DNA from: Spirochaetales bacterium
Lineage (GTDB): Bacteria > Spirochaetota > Leptospiria > Leptospirales > Leptonemataceae
Assembly (NCBI GenBank): GCA_015075425.1
Contig: JABTUL010000002.1
Span: forward strand, 248,001-312,000
DNA: 64,000 nt
Direction of reading: 5' to 3'
The translations under genes and the position numbers were made by a program. How positions within the stretch are numbered: the stretch's first letter is position 1; every line of letters begins with the position of its first letter. Positions 1-9,364 of this stretch are shown piece after piece. The notes under the pieces were generated by a model, which did no database searches, was not told where the DNA came from, and worked only from the letters and a program-made list of their open reading frames with translations.

Positions 1-52
1 GTCTGGCCGCATTTTAAGTAGCCCCGGGACCCGTTCCCTTCCGGGATGGCCC

Positions 53-1486
53 ATGCACAACGCGCTGGAAGCAAAATTATCCGCCCTGGGAGAATGGAGT
101 CAGAATAAAGAAGCTATCCTGGCACTGGGAGACTTCATCCGTAAGGCGGACGACTGGGAGCTTTTCCGGATCAATCCGTATCGACTGGCTCGCGAGCAGA
201 ATTGGGATCCGGAAGCGACCCTGGATCTTCTGATTCAGGCAGCCCGCGTGGCCCTTTTCGATTTTGATTACAATTTACTCTGTCCACGCTGCGGCGGTGT
301 TGCCCACAGTCACCACCAGCTCGATGCCATTGACCATGCCGATTTCTACTGTGCTCTCTGCAATGCCGCTGCGCCGGCAACTCTGGACGATCAGGTAGAA
401 GTATCCTTTACCATCCACGCTTCTGTCAAACCGCTAAAAATCGATCCGCTGCTTGATCTGCAAAGCTACAATCGTTTCCACTTCACTGCAAATTACCATG
501 TCTCACCGCGCTTAACAGAGCTTCGCCGGGAAATTATGAAAGCCCTGATTACTCTTGAAGGTGGGGAGTCAAAGCGGCTGGAACTACGGGCCGGCAAACA
601 TCACATTTATCAACTGGCTTCCATTGAACACAACACAGCCGTTTTTATTGAACTGCGTGACGCGAACGCCCCCGCGCGTTCAGCCCTGGACGTGCGCTTA
701 ACAACGCAGGGATTCGAACCACGTCAGCTAAACACGGCCACGGACAGCGTGCAACTCATTGTGACCAACCAGACCCGCAGCAAAACGGGCTTCATTGTGG
801 TTACGCCGGATCTGGATCGCATTATGGAGATTGTGCGCGCAGAGCCAACACGCATTGATCCTTACTTAACGGCGCGCAGTCTACTCAACAATCAGACCTT
901 CCGTGATGCCTTCCGCATTCACCATCTATCCAGTAATTTAAATTTAAACATAAAGAGTCTTACTATTCTTTTCACCGATCTGCGTGGTTCAACCGAGATG
1001 TATGATCGCGCAGGTGATGTGTATGCTTACGCACTGGTGCAGCGGCACTTCCAGATCCTCACGGAAATCGTGCGGCGGCATCACGGGGCCATCATCAAAA
1101 CCATGGGTGACGCCATCATGGCCACCTTCTCCAGTGCCCGCGATGGCATTCTGGCCGCCCTGGAAATGATGAGTAGCATCTCTGAACTCAATGCCCAAAT
1201 TCGATCCGACGGTTATGAAATCGGACTCAAAGTGGGACTCCATGAAGGCCCGGCGCTCGCTGTGGTTCGAGAGGAGCAACTGGACTACTTCGGGCAAACG
1301 GTGAATATTGCTGCCCGGGTCCAGGGCCTGGCACTGGCCGGTGAAATCTGGGCCAGCGAACGGGTCCTCAAGGAGGATGGCCTGCGCGAACAGGTGGAAA
1401 AGGCCGGCTACACTACAGAGAACAGACGGGCCAGACTCAAGGGAGTGGGTGAGGAAGCTCCGGTGTACCGGATGCATCGGTCATGA
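53..1486 (+). CDS. Class III adenylate/guanylate cyclase with N-terminal zinc-ribbon-like region
   Basis: The C-terminal part (about residues 300-477) is a class III nucleotide cyclase catalytic domain: metal-binding Asp309 in FTDLRGST and Asp353 in MGDAIMATF, and the NIAARV segment carrying the conserved Asn and Arg. The N-terminal 290 residues resemble the DUF5939-type region seen on some cyclases and contain two CxxC pairs (Cys77/80 and Cys100/103), suggesting a small zinc site. No membrane segment is visible, so it is probably cytoplasmic. The purine-specifying residues are not the textbook ones, so cAMP versus cGMP is left open. The reading frame is open to the left edge (no stop from base 2), so the start at 53 is the best ATG but an upstream start outside the window cannot be excluded. 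It overlaps the corA gene by 4 bases (ATGA), so the two are translationally coupled. Confidence 0.88.
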   Translation: MHNALEAKLSALGEWSQNKEAILALGDFIRKADDWELFRINPYRLAREQNWDPEATLDLLIQAARVALFDFDYNLLCPRCGGVAHSHHQLDAIDHADFYCALCNAAAPATLDDQVEVSFTIHASVKPLKIDPLLDLQSYNRFHFTANYHVSPRLTELRREIMKALITLEGGESKRLELRAGKHHIYQLASIEHNTAVFIELRDANAPARSALDVRLTTQGFEPRQLNTATDSVQLIVTNQTRSKTGFIVVTPDLDRIMEIVRAEPTRIDPYLTARSLLNNQTFRDAFRIHHLSSNLNLNIKSLTILFTDLRGSTEMYDRAGDVYAYALVQRHFQILTEIVRRHHGAIIKTMGDAIMATFSSARDGILAALEMMSSISELNAQIRSDGYEIGLKVGLHEGPALAVVREEQLDYFGQTVNIAARVQGLALAGEIWASERVLKEDGLREQVEKAGYTTENRRARLKGVGEEAPVYRMHRS

Positions 1487-2442
1487 ACGGCCGGCATTTC
1501 CTGCTCACTCCTGCCAACCGCAGAGTCCTGCCAGATGATCGCCCGGTACCCATACCGCGGAAAGGCAAAGTATGGATTCACATTACGGCTGAGTCTGAGG
1601 CAGAAATCTTATTCCTGTTAAAAAAATTCAATATCCATGGCCTCACAATCGAAGACATGCTCAATCCGCAAACCCGAATCAAAGTGGAGAGTTTTCCCAA
1701 CTATACTTTTTTTACTTTCCGTGGTATGCATTTTGAACACAATCATATTTTTTCTAAGAACTTCCATTTCATTACCATGAAAAACATTTTGATCACCGTT
1801 GCCAATGAGCCGCGCAATACGATCCTTGATCTGATTGAACACTGGTCGCGCCGCCGCTTCCTTCTGGAGCAGGGCCCGGAGTTCATTATTCATTACATTC
1901 TTGACGTAGAAACGGACCACACACTGAATATTGTTCTGGCCATGGAAGATCAGGTCGATGAATTCGAAAGATCCGTAGTAGAACACGATGACGAACGCGG
2001 CATGGATATTCGTGATGTTTTTGCGCTTCGCGGCAACCTGCAACATATCAAAAGGGTCATCAACCACCACAAGGAAATTCTGGAAAAACTGGAAGTCATG
2101 AAATCCCGCTTTTATACGGATGCTTCGGAAGCTTTTTTTCGCGATGTCCAGGATCATCAAATCCGTGTGCTGGAAACGGTAGATAACTTGATCGGCTCCA
2201 TCACTCTGGCCATGGAAGTGCACCTGACCATTTCTTCGCGGCGCACCAGCGATATTATGCGAATACTAACAATCCTCACTTCCATACTCCTGCCCATGAC
2301 ATTCATTACCGGCATATATGGCATGAATTTCGAAAATCTTCCGCTGCTGCAGCATCCTCTGGGCTATTTTTTTTCCTTTCTGGCGATGGTCGCTGTGGGT
2401 GCGGGCATGCTGGTTTATTTTTATCTCAAAAAATGGATTTGA
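1483..2442 (+). CDS. corA: CorA-type divalent cation (Mg2+/Co2+) transporter
   Basis: 319 residues, normal for CorA. The long N-terminal cytoplasmic part is mostly charged helices. Two hydrophobic segments lie at the C-terminus (about 257-278 and 292-313) with the family signature GMN at residues 280-282 inside YGMNFENLP between them, which forms the selectivity loop of the pentameric channel. It starts in the ATGA overlap with the upstream cyclase gene and ends one base before the next gene, so cyclase, transporter and DUF4442 gene form one transcription unit. Mg2+ versus Co2+/Ni2+ preference cannot be read from the sequence. Confidence 0.93.
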   Translation: MNGRHFLLTPANRRVLPDDRPVPIPRKGKVWIHITAESEAEILFLLKKFNIHGLTIEDMLNPQTRIKVESFPNYTFFTFRGMHFEHNHIFSKNFHFITMKNILITVANEPRNTILDLIEHWSRRRFLLEQGPEFIIHYILDVETDHTLNIVLAMEDQVDEFERSVVEHDDERGMDIRDVFALRGNLQHIKRVINHHKEILEKLEVMKSRFYTDASEAFFRDVQDHQIRVLETVDNLIGSITLAMEVHLTISSRRTSDIMRILTILTSILLPMTFITGIYGMNFENLPLLQHPLGYFFSFLAMVAVGAGMLVYFYLKKWI

Positions 2443-2443
2443 T

Positions 2444-2944
2444 ATGGCAAAAGAAAGGGCAAATTTCAATGTATTTCCTTTGTGGAAATTCTTACAGGAT
2501 GAGTTCGGTTTTGATGAGAGCTTTCATGTTTTTGGCCCCTTCCTGGGAGCCTCCATCCGCCCGCGAACAATTGACCCCTGCACCATCGAAGTCTTCATGC
2601 CACTGGTTCTCAACAATACCAACTACGTGGGCACGCACTTTGGAGGGTCGCTCTATTCCATGTGTGATCCCTGGTATATGGCTATTCTGATCCGCAATTT
2701 GGGGCCTGACTACATCGTGTGGGACAAAAGCGCGCGCATTGAATTTGTGCGACCGGGACGCGGCACGGTGAGCGCTCAATTTCATGTATCCCCGGAGGAA
2801 ATGGCAGAAATCAAGGAAATCGTGGCAAAAGATCGCAAGACGATTCGTCACTACAATACCCGGGTGGTCGATGAAAACAACCAGGTGGTTGCCCTGGTGG
2901 AAAAAGAAATTTACATTCGCAGAAAAATGGGATCGACAGCATAA
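2444..2944 (+). CDS. DUF4442 / hot-dog-fold thioesterase-like protein
   Basis: 166 residues. The pattern (LNNTNYVGTHFGGSLYSMCDP, then WDKSARIEFVRPGRGTV) matches the DUF4442 branch of the hot-dog thioesterase superfamily, close to the C-terminal domain of YiiD-like proteins. Substrate unknown; a role on acyl-CoA or acyl carrier protein is inference from the fold. The ATG at 2444 is chosen because it lies one base after the corA stop (2442) and gives a natural start MAKERANF; the longer in-frame extension to 2399 would lie inside corA. Confidence 0.75.
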   Translation: MAKERANFNVFPLWKFLQDEFGFDESFHVFGPFLGASIRPRTIDPCTIEVFMPLVLNNTNYVGTHFGGSLYSMCDPWYMAILIRNLGPDYIVWDKSARIEFVRPGRGTVSAQFHVSPEEMAEIKEIVAKDRKTIRHYNTRVVDENNQVVALVEKEIYIRRKMGSTA

Positions 2945-2965
2945 TCAAGCAGTATACGGGACGTA

Positions 2966-4342
2966 ATGCAGTCACTTCCACTTTCACGTCAGATCGCTTA
3001 TTCCCTGGGTCAGCTGGGATGGTCCACTCTCGTAAACCTTGTCGGATTACAACTTGTTTTCTTTTATATTCCACCGGAAGGTGAAGGAATCCCCTACTAT
3101 ATCACTCAGGCCATCTTTCTGGTAGTACTCAATACGGTAACTTTGATCGCGGCCAGCGGTAGGCTTTTTGATGCCATTACAGACCCGTGGATTGCCAGCT
3201 TGAGTGATCGTTCCCGTCATCCCCGTGGCCGGCGTATACCCTTTATGGCCTGGGCTCCTGTGCCGGCAGCTCTGACCTGTGCCCTGCTCTTTGTACCACC
3301 GGTGGCCGCAGAAAGCGGCTGGAACATTGCCTGGGTTGCTGGCATGCAAATATTGTTTTTTTTATTTATTACTATTTACGTCACGCCCTTTTTTGCTCTG
3401 CTGCCGGAGCTCGGTCACACGTCAAGGGAGCGCCTCAATCTTTCCACTTACATCTCTGTAACCTGGGCTCTGGGTCTCATCGTCGCCTTCCAGGCTCCTA
3501 TGCTCTGGAATGTTTTCAGTGCCTGGCTGAGCCGGCCTGCGGCTTTTCAGATGGCCGTCGCTACGCTTTCTTTGATTGCCGTGATTTTCATGTACATTCC
3601 GGTTATCTTTATAGATGAAAAGCGTTACAGCATGGCCACCCCCTCAGACATTCTCATGATGGCTGCGCTCAAAAGGGCATTCCGCAACAAGCAATTCCTC
3701 TACTATGTCATCGCTGATTTTGCTTATTTTGGCGCGATCATGATGATCCAGACCGGTATGCTTTACTACACAACCGTCCTTCTTTTTCCCGATCGGACCG
3801 ATTATGCTAAAGAAGTAGTGGGTCAACTGGGTGCGATCATGGTGATCTTTTCCTTTCTGCTTTATCCGGCAGTCAATATTCTGGCACGCCGCTTTGGAAA
3901 AAAACCACTGGTAATTGGCGCTTTTGGATTTTTTGGACTTGTATTCTGTTTTATTTATTTTCTGGGACGCTGGCCCATGCCACCACTGATCCAGGGTTAT
4001 CTTTTGGCTCTGTGTGCCTCGGCTCCCATGGCCTTCCTGGGCATTCTGCCCAATGCCATCCTTGCAGACATTGCCGAACACGACGGCCAGAAGTCGGGGC
4101 AGCGACTGGAAGGGATGTTCTTTGCTGCTCGAACGTTCTTGCAGAAAATGGGAGTCACTACGGGAATTCTCACCTTTGCCGCCCTTACCACATTTGGAAA
4201 GGATCCGGGCGATGACCTGGGAATACGTTTATCCGGACCGGTGGGATTTGCTCTCTGTCTGGTTGCCGTTATTTTCTTCAGCCGCTACGATGAGAAAAAG
4301 ATTCTAAAAGAACTGGGCGAGCAAAATAAAGATGCGTCCTGA
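2966..4342 (+). CDS. MFS transporter of the GPH (glycoside-pentoside-hexuronide):cation symporter type
   Basis: 458 residues with about twelve hydrophobic segments. The loop after the second or third helix reads SDRSRHPRGRRIPFM, which matches the GPH/MelB signature (D-R-x5-G-R-R-P). The second half includes FFAARTFLQKMG, also typical of the family. The substrate is unknown; in many bacteria such proteins take up sugars or related solutes with Na+ or H+. It starts 21 bases after the DUF4442 gene and overlaps the next gene by 11 bases, so it is probably cotranscribed with both. Confidence 0.85.
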   Translation: MQSLPLSRQIAYSLGQLGWSTLVNLVGLQLVFFYIPPEGEGIPYYITQAIFLVVLNTVTLIAASGRLFDAITDPWIASLSDRSRHPRGRRIPFMAWAPVPAALTCALLFVPPVAAESGWNIAWVAGMQILFFLFITIYVTPFFALLPELGHTSRERLNLSTYISVTWALGLIVAFQAPMLWNVFSAWLSRPAAFQMAVATLSLIAVIFMYIPVIFIDEKRYSMATPSDILMMAALKRAFRNKQFLYYVIADFAYFGAIMMIQTGMLYYTTVLLFPDRTDYAKEVVGQLGAIMVIFSFLLYPAVNILARRFGKKPLVIGAFGFFGLVFCFIYFLGRWPMPPLIQGYLLALCASAPMAFLGILPNAILADIAEHDGQKSGQRLEGMFFAARTFLQKMGVTTGILTFAALTTFGKDPGDDLGIRLSGPVGFALCLVAVIFFSRYDEKKILKELGEQNKDAS

Positions 4343-5147
4343 ACGTCGATGGTTTTTTTACCTGACGATATTGGGCTGTATGAGTGTTCTGATGAGTGGC
4401 CTTGCGGGGGAAACGGAAAGAACTGCCGCCCTGGAGGGTGACATCCAGGCAACCAGAAACACGGTAAGCTATCGGTTGAGGGGTGAAAGCAAACGCTGGG
4501 AGGTGCTGCTTAACCTCTCAAGCGGAAAAAGGACTGTTAAAGAAATTCCCTTCATTCCGGTCCAGGAAAATGATACCTTTGCCAGAAAGGAAATCCACAG
4601 CGATCGCTACCGGGCCGTTATTCGTTACGATCTCATCCCCAAAACAAGCATGAACAATATACTGTATGTAGAATTGTATCATCGAAAACCGGCCCCCCTG
4701 ATCACCAGGCATAGATTCGCTGTCGTCGATCCGGCCGCGAGTGAAGTACATTTTGTAGGAGAGAACCTCTATCTGATGGACTGCGTGGGCGCCGGGCCCG
4801 GTTGCACGGGTAAAATCATCGATCCGGAAAGCGGCCGCCAACTGCAACGTCTGCAGACAGGACCGGAAGAAGGGCTCAACGTCTACAATACGAATTTTGT
4901 GCGACTGCATAGTGGCCACTATGTATTCTTTGATTCCACGGGGACAAAGGGAATTCTCTACAATGGTGCCGGGGTGGAAGTGTTACTTTTTAACATGGAA
5001 GCAGATGTAGAACAGGGAGTGCGGGCTGCGTCACCGGAGCCTGAAAAGTTAATTATAGTTTATGGGTCTGCCGGCGAGAAACCCGCCGGGCGGGCCCTGC
5101 TCTATGACATCAGACAGAAAAAAACAATAAAGATCTATAATCTATAA
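4332..5147 (+). CDS. Secreted protein of unknown function
   Basis: 271 residues beginning with a basic start (MRPERRW) and a hydrophobic stretch to about residue 27, consistent with a signal peptide cleaved near LAG-E. A Cys at 16 is poorly placed for a lipobox, so lipoprotein status is doubtful. The rest is beta-rich and carries two Cys (in MDCVGAGPGC) that could form a disulfide. I do not recognise a family. It starts inside the transporter gene (11-base overlap) and its last six bases overlap the convergent gene on the other strand. Confidence 0.65.
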   Translation: MRPERRWFFYLTILGCMSVLMSGLAGETERTAALEGDIQATRNTVSYRLRGESKRWEVLLNLSSGKRTVKEIPFIPVQENDTFARKEIHSDRYRAVIRYDLIPKTSMNNILYVELYHRKPAPLITRHRFAVVDPAASEVHFVGENLYLMDCVGAGPGCTGKIIDPESGRQLQRLQTGPEEGLNVYNTNFVRLHSGHYVFFDSTGTKGILYNGAGVEVLLFNMEADVEQGVRAASPEPEKLIIVYGSAGEKPAGRALLYDIRQKKTIKIYNL

Positions 5148-6062
5148 ATTTTGGTGACCGGGATGCACCTGAATGCCCGGAAGTTGTTCGGTCAGTTCCT
5201 TGAGCTTGTTTAGCGCAAGAGCATTGGCTGCTTTATCCCGGGTAAAGGTGCCAGGTGTTACATTATTTTTCCAGCCCCAGGCCGTATGACAGGTATCCCC
5301 TGTCATAAGATGGACTCCGTCTGTCGTGACCGCAAGAAACGCAAGGCTACCGGGTGTATGTCCGGGCACATGGATCACAAAAAAAGAGCCGTCGCCAAAA
5401 TAATCGCTCACAGCAAGGCCACCGGCCGTGCTTTCAAACCCGAGCTCACGCAGGGGACGATTCTTTCCAAGCAACCGATCCGTACTCCCCTGCACTACCA
5501 TATTTTGCCAGTGTCGCGAAGTGCTCTCCCCGGGACCAACCAGGAAAGGGATCTCTGGCAGAATATCGGCTCCTCCCAGAATATGATCCAGATGCATGTG
5601 GGTAAGAAAAACGCCGGCAACTGCCCCTTTCTGTAGCACTTCAGCAGTCGTTTTCTTTATTTGCAGAGCCTCCATATTCATCGCTCCGCGAATGACACTG
5701 CTCACCGGCCATTCTTCCTGCTGTCCTTTAAAGATTTCCGCTATGCCTGTATCAATGAAATAGCGGCCCGCACGTGGATGAACCAGGGAGAACAGAAAAA
5801 TCTGGATGGGTTCTGGCCCCTCGCTGAGTCCAGCCGAACGCGCGGTCTGGTGTTCCAGGTCAATCAAGCCGGACCTGTCCACACTCCAGTCGGCACTGTG
5901 GATCTTCTCGAGTTGCACGAAAGCGGTTCGTGCTTTGATTTTTGCCGGCAGATCTTCCCAGGAGACGACTGCAGGCGCAGCCGCGCGCTCCGATTCCAGA
6001 GAAGTGACTTTACAGGAAGTAAGGGTAATGAGGGCCACTGCGGCCATAATTCGCAGGATCAT
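5142..6062 (-). CDS. Metallo-beta-lactamase-fold lipoprotein (lactonase/hydrolase-like)
   Basis: 306 residues. The start MILRIMAAVALITLTSC contains a lipobox with Cys17, so the mature protein is probably a lipoprotein. The catalytic motif THMHLDH supplies His155, His157, Asp159 and His160, and HVPGHTPGS supplies the third His of a dinuclear metal site. The order resembles the AHL-lactonase/glyoxalase II group of the metallo-beta-lactamase superfamily. The substrate is unknown. The gene faces the secreted-protein gene (6-base tail overlap). Its proposed start abuts the ATG of the divergent cyclase frame, so one of these two starts is probably further in; MAAVAL at 6047 would also keep the lipobox. 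Confidence 0.85.
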   Translation of the reverse strand: MILRIMAAVALITLTSCKVTSLESERAAAPAVVSWEDLPAKIKARTAFVQLEKIHSADWSVDRSGLIDLEHQTARSAGLSEGPEPIQIFLFSLVHPRAGRYFIDTGIAEIFKGQQEEWPVSSVIRGAMNMEALQIKKTTAEVLQKGAVAGVFLTHMHLDHILGGADILPEIPFLVGPGESTSRHWQNMVVQGSTDRLLGKNRPLRELGFESTAGGLAVSDYFGDGSFFVIHVPGHTPGSLAFLAVTTDGVHLMTGDTCHTAWGWKNNVTPGTFTRDKAANALALNKLKELTEQLPGIQVHPGHQNL

Positions 6063-6114
6063 GGAGCAGGGTTTTTTGGTTGGTCGGTGGCGGCAAGTAG
6101 AGAAAGCTCGTCAC

Positions 6115-7647
6115 ATGCCGGTGGCGAACTCCAGCTTTTTCGATGTTCTATCGCAGCATTTTCTGGCCTTGCGCATTGGCCGCGATGGAATTATCCTTGC
6201 TGTCAATGATCTTTACTACCAGACCACTCTAACCCAGGATCAGAACCTGGTGGGTTTTGATGTGGCCGCGATGCTGGACATGGATATGCCGCTGGAAGAC
6301 CTGATCGCACTCAAAACTGCCCTTGCCCGCGGGCAAACCTGGTCAGGAACGATTCGCAGCCGGGGTCTTTTCTCTCCGGCATCGATTCGCAGCTTCCTGT
6401 TCCCGGAAGAAGGGACCGATTCCATGCTGCTCATTGGCTTTGATACGACTGCTGATGTGGAAATGTATGAAGCCAGCCGGGAAAACTCCATTCTCTTTGA
6501 AATTTTACATGATTCCTACTATTTCCATGATATGCAGCGTTTCTATGAATCCATGCTTGAACGCATTGTTACGGTTCCCTGGCTGGAATTCACCCGGAGT
6601 GCCGGCATTATGTTAGCCGATCTCGACACCATGGATGAGCTAAAACTTGTAGCCTCCTACAATTTAAGGCCAGAACTCAAGGCTATGTGTGCGCGCGTTC
6701 CTTTCGGACACTGCCTGTGCGGACGCACGGCCCTCAAGCGCGAGATACTTTTCAAATCCTGCATTGATGAAGACCATGAAAATCGTTATAACGGCATTTC
6801 GCCGCACGGGCATTACAATGTACCGCTGATCTACCAGGATCGTTTGCTTGGCGTGCTCTTTCTTTATGTAAGCCATGGACATGAAGAAACGGCCAGAGAA
6901 AGATCCTTTCTGGAAAGGCTGGCCGGGATACTGGCCAGTGCCATCGCGCAACGCGAATCAGAGCGCGAACGCGACTTCGCCATGCAGAAGGTTGTGGAAC
7001 TGCAACAAACCATTCAACGCTACACGCCGCGCAGCCTGTGGTATGAAGCGGGCTCCAGTATGGAGAAGGGTATCAGTGCCCTGCCGGCTCATTCACGTAT
7101 CATGAGTTTCCTTTTTCTGGACATCAAGGGATTCACTCACCTCTCAGAATCGCTCGCTCCTCAGGAAGTTATTGCTTTATTAAATGAATATTTTTCTCCT
7201 ACAACAGATATCATTCTTTCGCAGGAAGGGGAAATTGAACGCTTTATGGGGGATGGCATCTTCGCCTCCTTTGGTATGGCACCATCAGCTGCTCGAGCAG
7301 CTCTCCGGATAGCGAAGCTCTTTCGCGAGACCAATATTAGCCGGGAAGGAAAAAAGCAGCTGCACTTTCGAATGGGAATTCATACCGGCAACGTCATCCA
7401 GGGCAATGTGGGAAGTCATAGTCGTATGGAATATACAATGATCGGAGACGCGGTGAATCTGGCCAGCCGTCTGGAAAGCAACTGCATGACGGATCGCATT
7501 CTTATCTCTGAAGTTTTCTACAAGGCAGGAGAAGGAGATTTTCTGGCCCATGAGCCCTTTTCGATTACGGTCAAAGGCAAAAGTGAGCCGATTACCGTAC
7601 GCTACCTGTACGGCTACCGTCATCTTAGCGAACATGGGATGGAGTAG
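6115..7647 (+). CDS. Class III adenylate cyclase with PAS-like and GAF sensory domains
   Basis: From this start the protein has 510 residues: a PAS-like N-terminus (about 8-115), a GAF-like domain (about 135-280), a short helical linker, and a cyclase domain (about 325-505). Catalytic metal ligands are Asp336 (FLDIKGFT) and Asp380 (MGDGIFASF). The EYTMIGDAVNLASRLES stretch has the Thr and Asp arrangement typical of ATP-using bacterial cyclases, and VKGKSEP follows, so cAMP is the likely product. The in-frame ATG at 6061 is also possible but collides with the divergent lipoprotein start. The stop TAG overlaps the GTG of the next gene. Confidence 0.9.
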   Translation: MPVANSSFFDVLSQHFLALRIGRDGIILAVNDLYYQTTLTQDQNLVGFDVAAMLDMDMPLEDLIALKTALARGQTWSGTIRSRGLFSPASIRSFLFPEEGTDSMLLIGFDTTADVEMYEASRENSILFEILHDSYYFHDMQRFYESMLERIVTVPWLEFTRSAGIMLADLDTMDELKLVASYNLRPELKAMCARVPFGHCLCGRTALKREILFKSCIDEDHENRYNGISPHGHYNVPLIYQDRLLGVLFLYVSHGHEETARERSFLERLAGILASAIAQRESERERDFAMQKVVELQQTIQRYTPRSLWYEAGSSMEKGISALPAHSRIMSFLFLDIKGFTHLSESLAPQEVIALLNEYFSPTTDIILSQEGEIERFMGDGIFASFGMAPSAARAALRIAKLFRETNISREGKKQLHFRMGIHTGNVIQGNVGSHSRMEYTMIGDAVNLASRLESNCMTDRILISEVFYKAGEGDFLAHEPFSITVKGKSEPITVRYLYGYRHLSEHGME

Positions 7648-8162
7648 TGAACCGTAAGTATTTACCTATTATGCTTGATGTTACGGAACGCTCGGTCCTC
7701 ATACTGGGCGGCGGGAAAGCAGCAGCGGAGAAACTGCGGACGCTTGATCAGCTCAGACCGCGAACCCGGGCCATTGCTCTGGATTTTTTGCCGATTTTTG
7801 ACGATTACCCCTGGATCACCCGCGAAAAACGGGCCTACCGCACCGGAGATCTGGACGGTGCCGATGTTGTCTACTGCGGGGTGAATGATCGTGTGGTGGA
7901 AGCTGCTGTTGCCCGGGAAGCAAAAGAGCGCAAAATTTTAATTAATTTCATTGATGATCGCGACATAAGTGAATTCATTTCCGCTTCTGTACTGGCCAGG
8001 GAACACTTTTCTATATTTATCTCCAGCTACGGGCGCAGTCCTGGCGCCGTCAAACAGATTCGGCAGCTGATTGAATCCAATCTGAACCTGGACGACCTGG
8101 ACCGCATGGTATCACGGATGGCAGAAGACCGATTGCGGGCACGTCCCGATCACAAACTCTGA
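7647..8162 (+). CDS. Precorrin-2 dehydrogenase / sirohydrochlorin ferrochelatase-like (CysG N-terminal/Met8 family)
   Basis: 171 residues. KYLPIMLDVTERSVLILGGGKAA is the classic start of this family: a substrate-binding lead-in then the NAD-binding GGGxxA loop. ISSYGRSPG matches the conserved TxGxSP region. It would oxidise precorrin-2 to sirohydrochlorin with NAD+ and perhaps insert iron, feeding siroheme or cobalamin/heme synthesis. The methyltransferase half of full CysG is absent, as in stand-alone enzymes. Translation starts at GTG within TAGTG, coupled to the upstream cyclase. Confidence 0.85.
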   Translation: MNRKYLPIMLDVTERSVLILGGGKAAAEKLRTLDQLRPRTRAIALDFLPIFDDYPWITREKRAYRTGDLDGADVVYCGVNDRVVEAAVAREAKERKILINFIDDRDISEFISASVLAREHFSIFISSYGRSPGAVKQIRQLIESNLNLDDLDRMVSRMAEDRLRARPDHKL

Positions 8163-8166
8163 CCGG

Positions 8167-8709
8167 ATGCGTATTTTTCTGGCCAGCTGGCTTCCGGAAG
8201 AATTGGCCGCAGAGCTGGCTGTGCTTTCTTTTGATTTGCCTGGAGCCCGGCCCATTCCCGCTTCCAATTTCCATGTAACGATTCGCTTTCTGGGTGATTG
8301 TATGCCAGCAGTCCAGGATGATGTAGAAGCAATCATGCAGAGCATCGAATTTACTCCGTTTGCCGTGGACATTGCCGGAGTCGGTCAATTTGAACAGGGT
8401 AAAAATCGTGTAGTGTGGGCACGAGTGGAATCAGAGGGCCTGCTGCGCCTCGAAGCAAAAATCAAAAGAGAGCTGGAAAAAATGGGGATACGCGTGGAAC
8501 GGCGACGCTTCCGTCCGCACATCACCATTGGTCGCATTGCCAGTCCGGATGAATTGCGTTTACAGCAATTTTTCCAGGATTACTATGATTTTTCCGGTAG
8601 CTTTGAATGCAGCAGCTTTGGCCTGTATGCATCGCGCCTGCACCCTGATGGTCCCCGCTACCGGGAGATAGCGGTTTTTCCGGCCGGTGAAGGGAGCAAT
8701 GAGAGATGA
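8167..8709 (+). CDS. thpR: RNA 2',3'-cyclic phosphodiesterase (2H phosphoesterase, ThpR/LigT-like)
   Basis: 180 residues, the usual size. The two catalytic tetrapeptides of 2H phosphoesterases are present: HVTI in NFHVTIRFLG and HITI in RPHITIGR, about 80 residues apart, and the start MRIFLASWLPEE is typical. It should open 2',3'-cyclic phosphate RNA ends. It lies 4 bases after the dehydrogenase gene and overlaps the next gene by 4 bases (ATGA). Confidence 0.88.
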   Translation: MRIFLASWLPEELAAELAVLSFDLPGARPIPASNFHVTIRFLGDCMPAVQDDVEAIMQSIEFTPFAVDIAGVGQFEQGKNRVVWARVESEGLLRLEAKIKRELEKMGIRVERRRFRPHITIGRIASPDELRLQQFFQDYYDFSGSFECSSFGLYASRLHPDGPRYREIAVFPAGEGSNER

Positions 8710-9242
8710 AGAAAGTTGCATTTCTTGATCGTGACGGAACACTGATTCGCAATGCGCATTACCTTTCGCGCCCGGAACAGATCGAGATCCTCTCTGGTGT
8801 CCGGGAAGGGCTGCAACTTCTCAAACAGTATCATTTCATGCTCATCATCCTGACCAATCAATCCGGCATAGGTCGTGGGTACTTTAGCGAAACTGATCTT
8901 AAAATTATTCACACTGAACTTCTGGGCCTTTTTGCGCAATCGTCCATCCTTTTTGACGCAATCTACTACTGTCCGCATCACCCGGATGAAGAGTGTGAAT
9001 GCCGCAAACCGCGCAAGGGTATGCTGCTCACCGCTCTTCAGGAACAATCCATTGACCTTTCCGTGGATTTTGCTGTGCTGATCGGTGACAGCGATGCTGA
9101 TATGGGGCTGGCCCGCAATGCCCGGATAGCGGCCATTGCTGTCCCTCCCGAGAAACCGTTGCTTGTCACGCCGGACTACCAGGCTCAAGATTTTCTGGAT
9201 GCGGCCACGGAAGCCGTGCGGCTTTCCGGGAGGAGCGATTGA
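8706..9242 (+). CDS. gmhB: D-glycero-beta-D-manno-heptose 1,7-bisphosphate 7-phosphatase-like HAD enzyme
   Basis: 178 residues. HAD motif I is FLDRDGT (both Asp present), motif II is ILTNQSGIGRG, and the zinc-binding loop characteristic of GmhB is visible as CPHHPDEECECRKP. The IGDSDADMG segment supplies motif IV. GmhB removes the 7-phosphate of heptose bisphosphate in ADP-heptose synthesis for LPS core; histidinol-phosphatase paralogues look alike, so the exact substrate is inferred. It starts in an ATGA overlap with thpR and ends just before the convergent tRNA-Val gene. Confidence 0.85.
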   Translation: MKKVAFLDRDGTLIRNAHYLSRPEQIEILSGVREGLQLLKQYHFMLIILTNQSGIGRGYFSETDLKIIHTELLGLFAQSSILFDAIYYCPHHPDEECECRKPRKGMLLTALQEQSIDLSVDFAVLIGDSDADMGLARNARIAAIAVPPEKPLLVTPDYQAQDFLDAATEAVRLSGRSD

Positions 9243-9254
9243 TGAACAGAATTA

Positions 9255-9328
<74 letters not shown>

Positions 9329-9364
9329 TGCCGCCAGGACTGCCTGATGCGGGAGGCTGTCAAG

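Noticed and set aside
989-1477. 162-residue - strand frame
   Set aside because: Antisense shadow of the cyclase gene, whose catalytic motifs lie on the + strand here.
5806-6060. N-terminal extension of the second cyclase
   Set aside because: It would lie wholly inside the metallo-hydrolase gene on the other strand and has no PAS-like features.
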